Shown: piece after piece, positions 1 to 11,365 of the stretch
Layout of the letters: each line of letters opens with the position of its first letter
Position numbering within the stretch: position 1 is the stretch's first letter
Translations under genes and position numbers: made by a program
The notes under the pieces: model-generated
Told to the model about the DNA's origin: nothing
Databases searched by the model: none
The model's input: only the letters and a program-made list of their open reading frames with translations
Source: Elgaria multicarinata webbii
Taxonomy: Eukaryota > Chordata > Lepidosauria > Squamata > Anguidae
Assembly: GCF_023053635.1 (NCBI RefSeq)
Contig: NC_086178.1
Location: 37,618,726-37,682,725, forward strand
Direction of reading: 5' to 3'
DNA length: 64,000 bases

Positions 1-240
1 TGAACCTATGCCTGTTTCCTCAGACGTAAGCCCTGCTATGTTCACTGGGACATGCTCCCAAGCAAATACGAACAGGATTGCAGCGTTACAGTGCAATCCT
101 AGGTATGTTTACTTGGATGTTTTTAATGCATGTAGTTATACCTATATGGTTTTTCTTTCTTTTCTTTTCTATTCTTACAATCTGTTTTGTTTTGTTGAAA
201 TTTACAATAAAAAATTAATACATTAAAAATAACCCATCTA
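1..240. repeat. Old repeat piece with ACTTACT/AGTAAG hairpin motif
   Basis: Contains the ACGTAAGCCCTGCTATG...AGGATTGCAGC pattern found in many copies across the window (see 940-1050, 12660-12775). An A/T-rich tail follows. From 240 to 640 I see nothing recognisable. Confidence 0.5.
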
Positions 241-639
241 CTTGGAAGTAGCTCTTCTTACTCCCAATTAAGAGCTCCATCACACATACTTTTTGTTCCT
301 GGTATGCACCTCTGTTTCATGTGTGTGCATTGTTGCGCTATTTTGCCTTGTTTACCTTTTCATCTGCTTGTGCTTCCTGGTATTGCCACCCCACTCCTCC
401 CATCCTACTTCCCCCTCCAGTTCATTGGTTCTTATGGTTGAAGAACATTCTGATGGGCATGGGTGCCTCCTCCCCCACTCACTGTGGTTTCTCGTCTAAA
501 GTTTAGCAATTTAGCATTTCATTGGCTGGGCACCTTGTACAGCAGGCAAAAAAAGAGGGAAGTTGAAACGGGTGGATGATAGAGCAATCAGAATGGGGTT
601 GAAGCAGTGAAACTCCATTCGACCGACTCGGTGCACTGA

Positions 640-928
640 AGGAGAGCCGCCACTAGCCTCCTCATTTGTCAGCAAGACTGCCCTTCAACGCACATGCTCC
701 CATAGCACGAGGACAGCAATACACAGGGATGGGAGGGTGGTTTTATCCCCCGTGGAGAAAAAATACCGCACTTTCCCCGCCCTAGAAAAACATGGGAAAT
801 GGAGGGGAAGAGGCAAGATGACTGCAAGACAGTGACGATGTTGTGTGAAGGTTGTGGGGCAAAATGGTAAACAAGGCAGGAGGACAGTGCAATGAAATGC
901 TGGTGTGATAGAGCTCTAAGTGTGATTA
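640..928. mobile_element. MITE family A copy
   Basis: Shares its layout with 15405-15745: GC-rich head with GTCAGCAAGACTGCCCTT, then ACACAGGGATGGGAGG, and an end reading GCTGGTGTGATAGAGCTCTAA. It is one of at least eight related copies whose ends read AGAGC-x-CATCA or its complement. No coding capacity; probably a non-autonomous DNA transposon. Confidence 0.5.
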
Positions 929-939
929 GGACCACAGAA

Positions 940-1050
940 GTTGAGTGTAATCTTCAACATATTTACTCAGAAGTAAATCTAATTCATTCAATAGGATTCA
1001 CTCCCCAGTAATTGTGCTTAGGACTACAGTTTTCACACCTGAACAGAGTA
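940..1050. repeat. Hairpin repeat with TTACTCAGAAGTAA core
   Basis: A short self-complementary repeat (consensus: AATCCTATGCA, ACTCAGAAGTAAG, CATTCAATAGG and back). Other copies lie near 12660-12775, 15960-16130, 28280-28350 and 52868-52965. Confidence 0.5.
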
Positions 1051-1079
1051 GGATGTAACTGTGAGTAAAAGTGTCTTCA

Positions 1080-1605
1080 GACGGTGGTGGGGGAGTCATA
1101 TTTCACTACCATTGTTTCCCTCCTCCTTCTGCCCCACAATACTTCCTCTTCTTTCACATGGGGAAGGAAGAGGAAGTAAATAATGACTATGGCCATAGCT
1201 AGACCTAAGGTTTATCCCTGGATCATCCAGGGGTCAAACCTGTTCACCTAGGTGACACACAGGGGATCCAGTGCTCAGGCAGGGGTGAACCCTGGATGAT
1301 CCCAGGATAAACCTTAGGTCTAGCTGTGGCCTATGTGGCCCATTCAGTGAGCGTTTTTATCATGCTGCTTTTCTTACATACAGCAGGAAATGGAGGCATG
1401 TTTTGCTTCCAAAAAATAAAATAACGGATTTACCGAGGTCTTATTTTGTTGCGGAAAGAAGTCCAGAAGGAGCGGGAGACATACAGCAGGTGGACGTCAC
1501 TATTAAAAGGACCCCCACCCCACCCCCAAAATGTGAGTGGCCAGTAATGAGCGTGCGATAAAATGCTCGACTGATGACACTCTAAAACTCGCGCATATAT
1601 AAGAA
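1080..1605. mobile_element. MITE family A copy, interrupted by a second MITE
   Basis: Closely similar in order to 62330-62706 and 24105-24430: TTCACATGGGGAAGGAAGAG, GTGGCCCATTCAGTGAGC, a GTCCAGAAGGAGCGGGAGAC block, and an end reading GATAAAATGCTCGACTGATG. The element at 1191-1331 sits inside it. Confidence 0.6.
1191..1331. mobile_element. 141-bp MITE with long inverted repeats and TAT target duplication
   Basis: The two ends, GGCCATAGCTAGACCTAAGG and the complement of CCTTAGGTCTAGCTGTGGCC, pair over about 42 bases with few mismatches. TAT flanks both sides. It splits a family A MITE, so it is younger than that copy. A 3-bp duplication suits PIF/Harbinger-type transposition. Confidence 0.7.
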
Positions 1606-2234
1606 GGGACCTGGGGCTTGCGATTAATCCGGCAACATAACTGAAGTGACTGAAGTATTTATAGCATGCATTTGTGTATATCCATGCTTCTACCATACTG
1701 AAACAACAAAACTTGAATGTTCATCTTCTCTTTAATTGACAGAATGGGAGCGCGAAAAGTTGCCGAACTTATTTATGTCTCAAGTCAAATGCACATCTGT
1801 CACTGAGTACTAGAATTGGTTGAGTTTCCTCATACTGTGAAAGTGGAAAAATCAAATCTTATGGACCTATTAGAATTCCTGACTGAAACAGTACAGGATG
1901 ATCAAGCCGAGGCTACATGTCAGTGTATGAGGTTGTATATTTTGGCCTCCTTCTGTCAAACAGCTGCAGTGTTGTTGTGCTACTCCCACTAGAACAAAGA
2001 CTGATGAGATCAAGAAGTCACACGCCCATTGCTCCAAGAACTTTGGAAAAATCAAATCACCAGCACTTTAAACATGGACGCAAGTCCTCCTCCTGGTCAC
2101 TGGGTATTCCGATGTGATATTCTGCACTGCCTGCTGGTGAGTCTCAAGCTTCTCCATTAAACTTCCCAATGCAGCAACATTATATGAATAAGTAACATGT
2201 TTACCCTTCAGTGAATGTCCAGTTTTAGCCTTAC
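1606..2234. other. No gene or clear repeat seen
   Basis: Short open frames only, without splice or family support. Nothing recognisable. Confidence 0.5.
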
Positions 2235-2242
2235 CACAAGTA

Positions 2243-2992
2243 TAGGGTTGCCATATTCTGAATCCACAAAACTGGGACAATTTTTTTTTTTGGGTGGGGG
2301 GCCCAGGATTTTTTTTAAAAAACTGAGCAATATGTAAAGGTCTAGGGAAAGCCCAATTTTTGCAAAGCCCAATTTTTTCAATTAAAACATCAACAACTGT
2401 AAAACCAGACATCTTCAATTCACTGCAACTTACTTCCAAGTAACAGATTTGAGGCTTGCAACCCAAATCCAAGGAGGTGGATTTTTGAAGGGCGATTTTG
2501 GGGGGATTGACTGTTCTTTCCTTTCTCCCCTCTCTCCTTTCCTTTCCTTCACCCCCTCATCCCCACTCACTCACTCCTGTCCCCCACAAAACTCCCTTTA
2601 ACTCAGCAGCTCCGCCCCAGGCTTACCCTAAAGGTCTGACCACAACCAGCCGAGCTCACCAAACTCCTTTGCATTGCATGGGACTCAGGTTGCCTGAGGA
2701 GAGCACGTGTTCCTCTTCTACGCATCCGCACGTGCAATAAGGTGAGTCATGGTGAGTGACTCAGATGAGCCTGTGGAGGAGCGGTGAGGCTCTGGAAAAA
2801 GCGCCAGATTGATGCGTCTTTTTCTCTGCTGCTGCCACTCCACTGAGCAGGCTCAAGGCACCATTTTGGAGGTCAGAATTTCTCCAGCCAGCTGGACCAG
2901 GAATCCGGGATTCTTGCCCAGCCAGTCGGGACATTTCAGAATCTCCTGAATATCGGGACATTCCTGGTATTCCAGGACATATGGCAACCCTA
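2243..2992. mobile_element. 750-bp non-autonomous hAT element
   Basis: The ends TAGGGTTGCCATA and TATGGCAACCCTA are inverted repeats. They are flanked by CACAAGTA (2235-2242) and CGCAAGTA (2993-3000), an 8-bp target duplication with one difference, the hallmark of hAT transposons. The inside has a T run, a CT-rich block and no transposase. Confidence 0.8.
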
Positions 2993-3455
2993 CGCAAGTA
3001 GCATCAGGCAAATACTGAATGCTGGCTGGAAACAACATACAGTTCCACATTCACAAAAATGGCTGTCTGTGATATTTTCAGTTCTAAATAATATTTGAAA
3101 TAGCATAGACTTAGTGCCACATCGCTCCCCCTTCCTTCAAAACCCGCCCCCAAATCCACTCTTCTGCAGGATCTTTGGCTTTAAACGAGATTTATATACA
3201 CATGAAGGCATATGATGCCATTTGCCAGACCTTTCCCTTTCTACCCTTGGCTTTGTGTTATATTTTACACAGGAGCCTACAAGCCAAGGTACATCCTTTG
3301 TTGTCGGACAACTTTCTCCTTCCTCCTGCATGCCCTGCTCCCACCACACCCCAAATTTGCTTTGGATATTTAGGGACCCTTGGAGCAGGAGAGCAAGAGG
3401 TTCATTCACTTGCATGCACAACATGGGGTTTAACCCAGAGTATGCTTTATCCATC

Positions 3456-3499
3456 TAGAGAGAGAGAGAGAGAGAAGGAGAGGGAGGGAGGATGTGTAA

Positions 3500-3550
<51 letters not shown>

Positions 3551-3726
3551 GGAAGAGAGAGCGAGAAAGTGAAAAGTGGTGTGTGTCTGTATGAGAGAGT
3601 GAGAGGGAGAGCATGTGTCTGTGAGTGTATGAGAGGGAGGGAGGATGAGAGGGAGCGAGGGAGGTAGTGTGTGTATGAGAGAGAGAGAAAGGAAAAATGA
3701 GTGTGTGAGAGAGTGGGGGAAGGAGG

Positions 3727-3813
<87 letters not shown>

Positions 3814-4011
3814 AGAGAAAGTGTGTCTGAAAGGGTGAGGGAAGGAGGGTGTGTATGTAAGAGAGAGGGAGGGTGTGTATGTGAGAGGGAGAGGGAGGAA
3901 GAGGGTGGGTGTGGGTGTGAGAGAGAGGGAAGGAGGGAATTGTAAATGAGAGAGGGGGAGGGAGTGGGAGAGGGAGGGAGGGTGGGTGTGAGGGATAGAA
4001 AGAGGGAAGTG

Positions 4012-4095
<84 letters not shown>

Positions 4096-4159
4096 TGTAA
4101 GAGAGAGGGAGGAAGGGTGGGTGTGAGGGATAGAAAGAGGGAAGTGGTGTGTGTGTGTA

Positions 4160-4214
<55 letters not shown>

Positions 4215-4310
4215 TGTAAGAGAGAGGGAGGGAGGGTGTGTGTGTGTATGAGAGGGAGGATGAGATGGGGCAAGGGAGGTGGTGTGTGTGTAAGAGATAC
4301 AGACACAGAC
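3456..4310. repeat. Long GA/GT microsatellite tract
   Basis: About 850 bases in which the plus strand is almost entirely purines plus T: runs of (GA)n up to about 45 bases alternate with (GT)n and GGGA blocks. At least two sub-blocks repeat (for example the TGCATGTAAGAGAGAGGGAG piece near 4091 and 4211). Long open frames in it are a by-product of the repeat. Confidence 0.95.
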
Positions 4311-5945
4311 AAATGTGTTCAGTGGTTTTGTGTGATCACAACCCCTCCCCCTCCAAGTTGACAAGGACATCTGTTGTCCTCATAAACCATCTCACTCAAT
4401 TTGAAGGCATCCTCTGTTTGAAAGGCTGTCCATCCCACATCTCATTGAAAGAAGGGAGAGAAGGCAGAGCCGTCAGGGGCCTTGGAGTTGCCCGGCATCA
4501 ACAGTGGGCACAGCAGACTGAGTGGGCACACAGGTCACCTGACCACAGTCTTCTCCACTCTCGTCAGATGCATTGTATTTCTATTTAAATTGTAGTAATT
4601 ATTTCCAAAATTGCATCTCTAACTATAAATTGGCATATGCCCATTTTATATGTAAAAAACACCTGTCTCCTCTTTTGTCCTCTTTTAGAGTGGTGCATTT
4701 CCTATTTTGGGAGCACCGCGTAAGTACCCACACTAGATAATCTGGGCAGCTTGAGTTACACAGTGCCACTGTTTGCTATATTATGGGGCAGATTTCAAAT
4801 GTAGCAAAAGATACCTACTATGAAGCAATCACAGGCAAAAGCATTAGGGCGTGAAGCTGCAGGATAGTCTATGATCCTTCAAAACCTACGGATCTAATCA
4901 GTGTTTATTTGTTCTCCAGTTATGGCTTCAGCAGATGCACCTCCTATTTTTTTTAAGCTCCCCAAGTTCCACTGGGATAGCCTCAGGAAACAGAAAGATG
5001 AGATATAAATAATTTGAAAAGGCTCAGGAATCTCTGTTTTCCACCAGCCAGGAACAGGAAGGCGCAGCCGTGCTGCTCAACCTCATTAAAAGAGCCAAGC
5101 AGCCATAAGGCAGATGTCACTGAAAAATGCATTAATTAACTATTACGCCCTCCGGAAAGGATAATGTTTATGGAAAATCTCCTCTTCCTCCCATTCTTTA
5201 AAGGTCACTGAGCCACAAAAAACATCAGTGATGAGCTGGTTCAGGTTTATAAAAGAAAGCATGTCAGCCCTGAGACAGTATCCCTGTCTGTTGCAACATG
5301 TCACTCCCCGACTAAAGCCAATTTCAGTCCAGTTTAAGCAGTGTAGGCTGGCGGCATCGTCAGCGGGCAGTAGATCTGCTCTGGGCTTCAATCAGAACCA
5401 GTCAGAACTCTAAAGGAGCTATCCAAGGTGCTGAAACTAGCCCTCAAATAGGTTTAAGTACCTTGAATTGCTTTTTTAATGTTCTGACAAGTTCGGACTG
5501 AAACCCAGAGCGGATTCACCGCGCCACTGACATTGGTGCCACCAGCCTCTACTGCATTTAAGGAAACATTTTGGGCATTTTCACAAAGGAAGCTGAAGAA
5601 TACAATCCTACGGGGTCCCTATAGGGGGCGTCCCAGAGGCTGATGGACATTGTGGATATTGCGGAACTCCCTATCTGAGGGCAGTGAAGAAGGCCACCGT
5701 TGAAGGAGGGCCATCACGGAGGCCTTCTGGCAGAAATCTCTGCTGTCATCCTTCCACTGTTGGGGCTCCGATGGTGGCAGCGAGGAAAAGGCAGGAAGAA
5801 AACAAAACATCCCAAGCTTCTGTCCTGGCTGGAGCAAGCCCAGTAAGGCTTGGATATGGCAGTTCCTCCAGCATGGACCCTCCCCACCTGTCCTCGGTAG
5901 AATTGGTCTGTAAATACATCTGCATAGAATAGAAAATGTAGATAG
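4311..5945. other. No gene or clear repeat seen
   Basis: Mostly old unique sequence. I looked on the minus strand for the last GRK7 exon here and did not find it. Confidence 0.5.
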
Positions 5946-5984
5946 GGTTGAATGAGTGCTCAGTTTAAGTGGGCTCTCTTTTGC

Positions 5985-6665
5985 TTTCTAGACTACATGA
6001 ACAGCATTCTGATTGATGGCTTGACTGAATATTTTTATACAGCCCTTCGTCAGGATCAGATTTCAAGGCAATGTACAATAGAACTGTCTGACTATCATAA
6101 TAAGAGGCAGCAAATAAAACCACAAAAAAGCGGAGGCACTATATGCCTGGATCAATAAAAGTGGTTTTGGGATGGAATCCTATGCATGTTTAGACCGAAA
6201 AAAGACCTACAACTCCCAGCATTCCCCAGCCACCCATGCTTTTCTTTAATCTGGCATCGGGAGGTTTGTAAAGCAGGCATCATATATGCCTCCTTCGGGG
6301 GAGGGTATTCTAAAACTAGGGTGCCACCACTGAAAAAGCCCTCTCCTGATTTCCCTTCTGATAAGGAAGGCACTTGAAGCAGGGCCTCAGCAGAAGATCT
6401 CAAGAAACGGGTGGGCTGATATGAGAAGAGGCATTCCTTCGGAAATTTGGGTCCTGAACTGTTTAGGATTTTAAAGGTAAGCATCACCACCTTGAATCTG
6501 GCTCAGAAGTGAATAGGCTGCCAGTGCAATTATACCAGGCTGTACCAGTTAAACCAGTTAAAACAGCTAAATTCTGCTGTAGCTGAAGCCTCTGAGTCAT
6601 CTTCAAAGCCATGTATAGCACATTACAGTAATCCTACTGAAAGAGCATGGATCACCACGGTCATA
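5985..6665 (-). mobile_element. L2-type LINE 3' fragments
   Basis: The stretch 6275-6665 resembles the minus-strand LINE at 44915-45840 (shared order: AGAAGAGGCATTCCTTC, GTTTAGGATTTTAAAGGTAA, TTGAATCTGGCTCAGAAGTG, TAATCCTACTGAAAGAGCAT). A hairpin MITE half (6168-6235) lies between it and a second LINE tail piece at about 6030-6110. It ends about 110 bases from GRK7 exon 3. Confidence 0.55.
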
Positions 6666-6772
6666 CTCTCCCTCTGCCCAAGGAGCATGTGTCCAAATAG
6701 CATGAGAAGCTCTCTAGTGTAAACAATCTTAGAAAACTCGATAGGATCATTGAACTTCATCCTCATTAATAC

Positions 6773-7044
6773 CTGCTTCCCAAACGATCTTCTGGATTCT
6801 TTGCCAGGAACGCTTTACAGATACCTTTCGATAGCTCATCAAAATTAGCATGCTCAAATTTCACCTCAGCTTCTATGGTCCTTTTTTTTACTTCGTCTTT
6901 ATCGACCTTCTCTTTGAAATCTTTGAACGGAGTTCGGCCAGCAATCATCTCATAAATACTGCATCCCATAGCAAACCAGTCCACAGGGTAGGAGTAACTC
7001 TGTTCCTTTAGGATTTCAGGAGCCATGTATCCATTAGTTCCAGC
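6773..7044 (-). CDS. GRK7: GRK7 coding exon 3 (kinase C-lobe)
   Basis: This exon encodes residues 348-437 plus two bases of the next codon. It opens with AGTNGYMAPE (the APE motif of the activation segment) and continues through SYPVDWFAMGCSIYEM to AKNPEDRLGS, the end of the kinase C-lobe. The acceptor is CCACAG and the donor GTATTA, which is a weaker donor than the others. The exon is about 26.3 kb from exon 2, so intron 3 holds most of the repeats in this window. Human GRK7 is about 553 residues, so roughly 115 residues (the AGC C-tail and the prenylated end) remain to be encoded. I found no match to them between positions 1 and 6772, so the last exon probably lies left of the window. Confidence 0.95.
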
Positions 7045-7479
7045 CTGTGGTAATCAAACAGATAGCTTTAATGAACAGTAATGCTAATAAAAAATGTCTT
7101 CGAATAGGAAAAAGTAGTTTCCTTGGATGAATCACATAGGATTGTGTTTAGTTTTTAGTCATGAAAGCTATATGTCTTCCATAACAATTTTAGCAAATTA
7201 ATCTGAAAAATACGATTATGTATTGAGCTCAAGAATATCTCATTTCTTCTTTATCTTTTAGTAGATTTTCTTTCTTTTTGGGAATCTATTTTCTGTCAAT
7301 TTTGAAGATTAGAAGACATAAGGAATTTATATCATTAGGAAAATCCGCAGAAATCTGTTTATTTAATATTCTTACAAGACATTCCTTAATCAGACATTAA
7401 TAAGTTGCTGAGATGCACAATACTCTTCTGAGATCCTTGCAGAAACAATGGGAATACAATGCAAGTGAAACGAGCAAAT

Positions 7480-8110
7480 CTATTGACTGGATTCATACAA
7501 CTCGCAAACCCACACTCAGTGGTTGAACTGAGTGAACTGTTGTTGAACCATAGGTTGTTTGTTGAACTGCGATTTAATGTGTTGTCTGAATTTACGACAT
7601 TTTCTGCAGGGTGGCTTGTTAACCATGCAGCAATGCAGCATGGCTTATTTTTCTTAAAAAAGTTACCTTGAACCAATGCTTTGTTGTTGGGTCCTTCAGA
7701 GTGGTTAACAAACTACACTGCATGGTTAACAACCACACTGCCGAAAATATCCTGGGTCCATGCAACACACTAACCCACTATTCAACAACAAACCACACTC
7801 AGCCACTGAGTTCAGGTTACTGTGTTGTTTGAACAGCTGCTTAGTCATACTTAGGGCCACTTTGCATGATCAAATAAACTGTGGTGGCTTGTTTTAACCC
7901 CCAGTGTGTGCCAGGTACCATTCACCTATTTATACATCCAGGCATGGTTTGTTGTGACATCTGAACCCAGGCAACATGGCTTGTTTGATGGGGAAACAAT
8001 CCTCAAATAACCCATGGCTTGGGTAATTAGGGAAATGGTGCCTGGCATGCACCAGCACAGACTGGAGATTAAAACAAGACACCGTGGCTACAGTGGTTTG
8101 TTTTGATAAT
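7480..8110. repeat. GGTTAAC-type hairpin repeats
   Basis: Repeated GTTGTTGAACCA, GGTTAACAACCACACTG and CCATGGCTTG motifs in both orientations form several imperfect hairpins. Related copies occur at 17815-17960, 29470-29635, 30800-30975, 39290-39700, 45820-46230, 54880-55185 and 59400-59900. These look like degenerate MITEs of one family. Confidence 0.5.
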
Positions 8111-8833
8111 GTGAACCAGGTCTTAGAGTAGACCATTGAAATCCCCTGATTTTCAGATGCTATAGAGTCTTCGATGGGGCAGAGGGGGCTGGGATGTCTG
8201 CTTCTGCCAGCCCAGTTTCTCACACGTTAATTTGGATCCAACCCCATGTGCTATTGGTCTGTAAAGGTGGTCAGTCAATAGAACTTTAGTGGCTAGGACG
8301 GCAATCCTATGCCCCCTAGACAGCATCTCGTGGGAACATTCCTGGATCCAAGGTTGGAGACACCGCTCAGATCTTGGTACCGAGGAGTCCAAGCTCCCTT
8401 CCCCCTCCCCACTGATGCAGAGAGAACTGCACCAACACAAAGGTGACCTTGGTGGGACAGGAAAACAGGCATGCCAGTGGGCAAGGATGTGAGGGGATGG
8501 GTTATGCTGTATACTCAGCACTCTCTAGCCTCCTTCCTGATGCCTCAGCTACATAGGCAAAAATGCCTGTCTACCTAAATGGCACAGTGGGAGGTGCAGC
8601 GGAGGCAAGGATTGCCTCCGCCGTGCCTCCCACTCTTGTCTGGATACCCATAAAAAGAAATGTGAAAAAGTGCTATCTTAAACCAAAACCAAACCTGAAA
8701 ACAAAGTAAGTTTAAGAAAACTGATACAAACAATATATCAAATTTAGTTATAACTATACTTATTACAATAAAATCATATTAGTAGAAAATATTTTAATCT
8801 TAAAGCAAATACATTCATTTAAAATTTAAACAG

Positions 8834-8996
8834 AATAGTCCACATATATCAAACTTCAAACAAAAATCCCCAAATGCATTTCAACCATACAGGTCTTCAT
8901 CAGTGGGAAAAGGATAGTGGATTTTAAAAAAAATTATACAAATATTAAAAACAACTTTTTATGCCCCAGATATAGGGAGTTTCTATCGGACCTGAA
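8834..8996 (-). mobile_element. Left arm of a divergent inverted repeat with hammerhead-like core
   Basis: About 160 bases closely matching the reverse complement of 9392-9550. Read on the minus strand, 8909-8867 gives TTCCCA, CTGATGA, a GACC/GGTT stem with TGTAT loop, GAAATGCAT and then TTGGGGA. This is the order of a type I hammerhead ribozyme with a minimal palindromic stem III. Such ribozymes are known in Penelope-like elements. No reverse transcriptase is visible nearby, so this would be an end remnant. Confidence 0.6.
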
Positions 8997-9391
8997 AAGC
9001 AGAACAAAGAAAAAAGAAAATAATAATTGCCAAATGCCTATTGGTGCTCTACCCCCTTTCTTTTGAGCCCAAGGTTTTACACTAATAATGATTATTTACC
9101 CAAAGTTGGCTCTTGTGAATCTTCAGGCTTGTAACAAGGAAGACGGGGGACTAAATACTCCCTCCTGTCTTCAAGAGCTGGTGGATAAAGACACCTAATT
9201 AGTTTGCAAAGTTGGCATAATTAAAACAACACTTCCACAACTTGCTCACTCTTAGGGAAAAGTATATAATATTGAGTAATCTTACCTTGGCTCCCAAGTG
9301 ATATCTAGTTGCATGTGTGATGTCTCAAATGAACAAATATATGCAAAATATGCAAGATAAACTTGGGAGCCATGTTCTCAATAATGCAGTT

Positions 9392-9550
9392 TTTAAGTCC
9401 AATAGAAACTCCCTATATCTGGGGCATCAAAAGTTGTTTTTAGTATTTGTATAATTTTTTAAAAAATCCACATATCCTTTTCCCACTGATGAAGACTTGT
9501 ATGGTTGAAATGCGTTTGGGGATTTTTGTTTGAAGTTTGATGTATGTGGA
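9392..9550 (+). mobile_element. Right arm of the same inverted repeat with hammerhead-like core
   Basis: Plus-strand copy of the arm. The core lies at 9480-9522: TTCCCA, CTGATGA, GACT/GGTT stem, GAAATGCG and TTTGGGGA. Stem I (TTCCCA with TGGGGA) is kept in both arms. The two arms point away from each other across about 390 bases of A/T-rich sequence without coding signs. Confidence 0.6.
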
Positions 9551-10239
9551 CTGGACACCCATAAGCCTCCGAGTTCAGAGGTTTATGAGTATCAAGGGCG
9601 GATCCCATAGGATTGCGCTCTAAATAATTCTGGATCAGGCAGCTAAGGAAGCAGCCACAATGCCAAAATGGCGATAAACAGGTTTTGAACTAACAAGCCA
9701 AATCCTTGAATGCAGGCTTCAGGTTTTAAATATAATAACGCAAATCCATTTTATATAAGCTACAAATTCTAAAATATTTGCATGTAAGAGTAGTTTTTAG
9801 AAATACTAGAAAAATTAAACATTTCCTTTTGAAATATATTATCTTATTAAGCCAGATTTGAAGCCTATGCCTTCATGACTGCTTTCAAAATGTCTATGAC
9901 TGAAGTAGTTGTTGGCCAGATTACCCACTACAGAAGGACTTCACATACTGCGTAATAAGTTAGGTATCAATTTGGATGCTTTATAATGGTGTGGCAGTGT
10001 AGCTAGGATTTGAACAATATAAGGACAAAATCAACTCAAGTTTAAGAACTTTTATATCCCCCTAATTTTAATGGGAGTATAAAGCACATGTTTAAATTTC
10101 TCCAACTGAAAGCAATGGGACCATGTTATATGTTAATATTGCAGGAAGCTGAGAGTGTAACATGGAGACAAAATGGATGATGTCACATCTGCCTCATAGA
10201 CATGGCTGCAGTCCAGCAATTCACGTGTGTTGATGGCCA

Positions 10240-10485
10240 CCAACTTAGCTGGCTTTAAAAGAGGATTAGACAAAATCATGCGAGGATAAGGCTTATCGAT
10301 GGCTATTGGTTATATACTACCACCAGGATCAGAGACTTCTGAATACAGGTTGTGGAGAACGACAGCAGGAGAGGCCTATTGCCCTCATGTTCTACTTTTG
10401 GGTTTCCCAGGCCAGAGGCCTGTGTTTGCCCACTGTGGGAAACAGGGTGCTGGACTAGAGAAGCCCTTGTTTGATCCATCAGAGC
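10240..10485 (+). mobile_element. CR1-like LINE 3' fragment
   Basis: Reads in the opposite direction to 22922-23460 and 24630-24927 but in the same order: GGATTAGACAAAATCATG, GGCTATTGGTTATATACTAC, GTTTCCCAGGCCAGAGGCC, CAGGGTGCTGGACTAGAG. This is a common sauropsid LINE 3' end; CR1 is the best guess. Confidence 0.6.
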
Positions 10486-10737
10486 TCTTCTTATTGTCCA
10501 TACACCAGATCTGCATTTATAACATTTAAAAGCATGAGTTCACTAAAGGTAGAGACCACAACAAATATTGTATCATAGCAACTAGAGGAGTCTCCCTATG
10601 TTTAGTCTGTTGTAGTAAAAACTGTAGAGAACCCTGTAAGGACTAACAATTGTATTGTGGCACACACATTTGTGGATTAGAGAGCCCATATCATCAGGTG
10701 CATGAAATTTCATCCTCAGTTGGTAAGCTGTATATAA

Positions 10738-10868
10738 CAGGTGGGCAACTTGTGGCCCTCCAGACGTTTTGGCCTAGAACTCCCATCAGCCCTCACCAGC
10801 ATGGCCAATGGTGAGTTATGTTAGAAGTTGAAGGCCAAAAGATTTGGAGGGCCTGAAGTTGCCCACCC
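10738..10868. repeat. Hairpin MITE (CCTCCAGATGTTTTGG family)
   Basis: Starts GGGCAACTTGTGGCCCTCCA and ends with the complementary GGAGGGCCTGAAGTTGCCCA. Other copies: 30112-30245, 30645-30725, 38285-38430, 58672-58768 and 61508-61650, in various states of decay. Confidence 0.75.
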
Positions 10869-10936
10869 CTGATATCTACACATAGGTATATACGGGGTGG
10901 GGAATAAACCATGGAGCCAAACGGCCATGAAAAATG

Positions 10937-11365
10937 GAAATTAAACAAATGCTTACATCTGCGTAAGTTTTAAAGATAAAAAGATCAAAATTGGCACAGT
11001 GATAGCTCTTAAGGAGGGCTTTCAGCATGCCACGTTTGAATCAGATTGTTTTATCCCTTCATTTTTTAGGAAGGCTTACTCAGAAGTAAGCAAGGGAACC
11101 AGCAGATCTGTAGTTTATGAACTTGAAGATGCACACTTTTACATGATCAAAGGAATGGAAGATTGATCCTTCACATTAGTGAACTACCATGAAAAGTGTT
11201 TAAGGGGGGGACACTAAAAAAAACATTAAAAATCAGGGAATGACCCAATCTGATGCAAACTTAGAAAGCTGAAAGACCTCCTTAAGAGCTATCACTGTGC
11301 CAATTATGGTCTCTTTATCTTTAAAACATCTGCAGATGTAAGCATTTGTTTAATTTCCATTTTAA
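10937..11365. repeat. Inverted repeat with ~115-bp arms (125-bp unit family)
   Basis: Arms 10937-11050 and about 11245-11365 are reverse complements (shared AAGAGCTATCACTGTGCCAA, ATCTGATGCAAACTT, GTAAGCATTTGTTTAATTTC). A further right-arm copy follows at 11366-11475. The same unit occurs twice in tandem at 50155-50412. Confidence 0.7.

Noticed and set aside
3430-4370. Open frames of 260-300 residues rich in Ser, Leu, His and Thr
   Set aside because: They are produced by the GA/GT microsatellite and have no other support.
1-6772. Last coding exon of GRK7
   Set aside because: I looked on the minus strand for the conserved C-tail (FFKTINFPRLE-like and the acidic stretch before the CAAX end) and found nothing; it probably lies left of the window.
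8997-9391. Penelope reverse transcriptase between the hammerhead-bearing arms
   Set aside because: The spacer is only about 390 bases, A/T-rich and without a matching frame.
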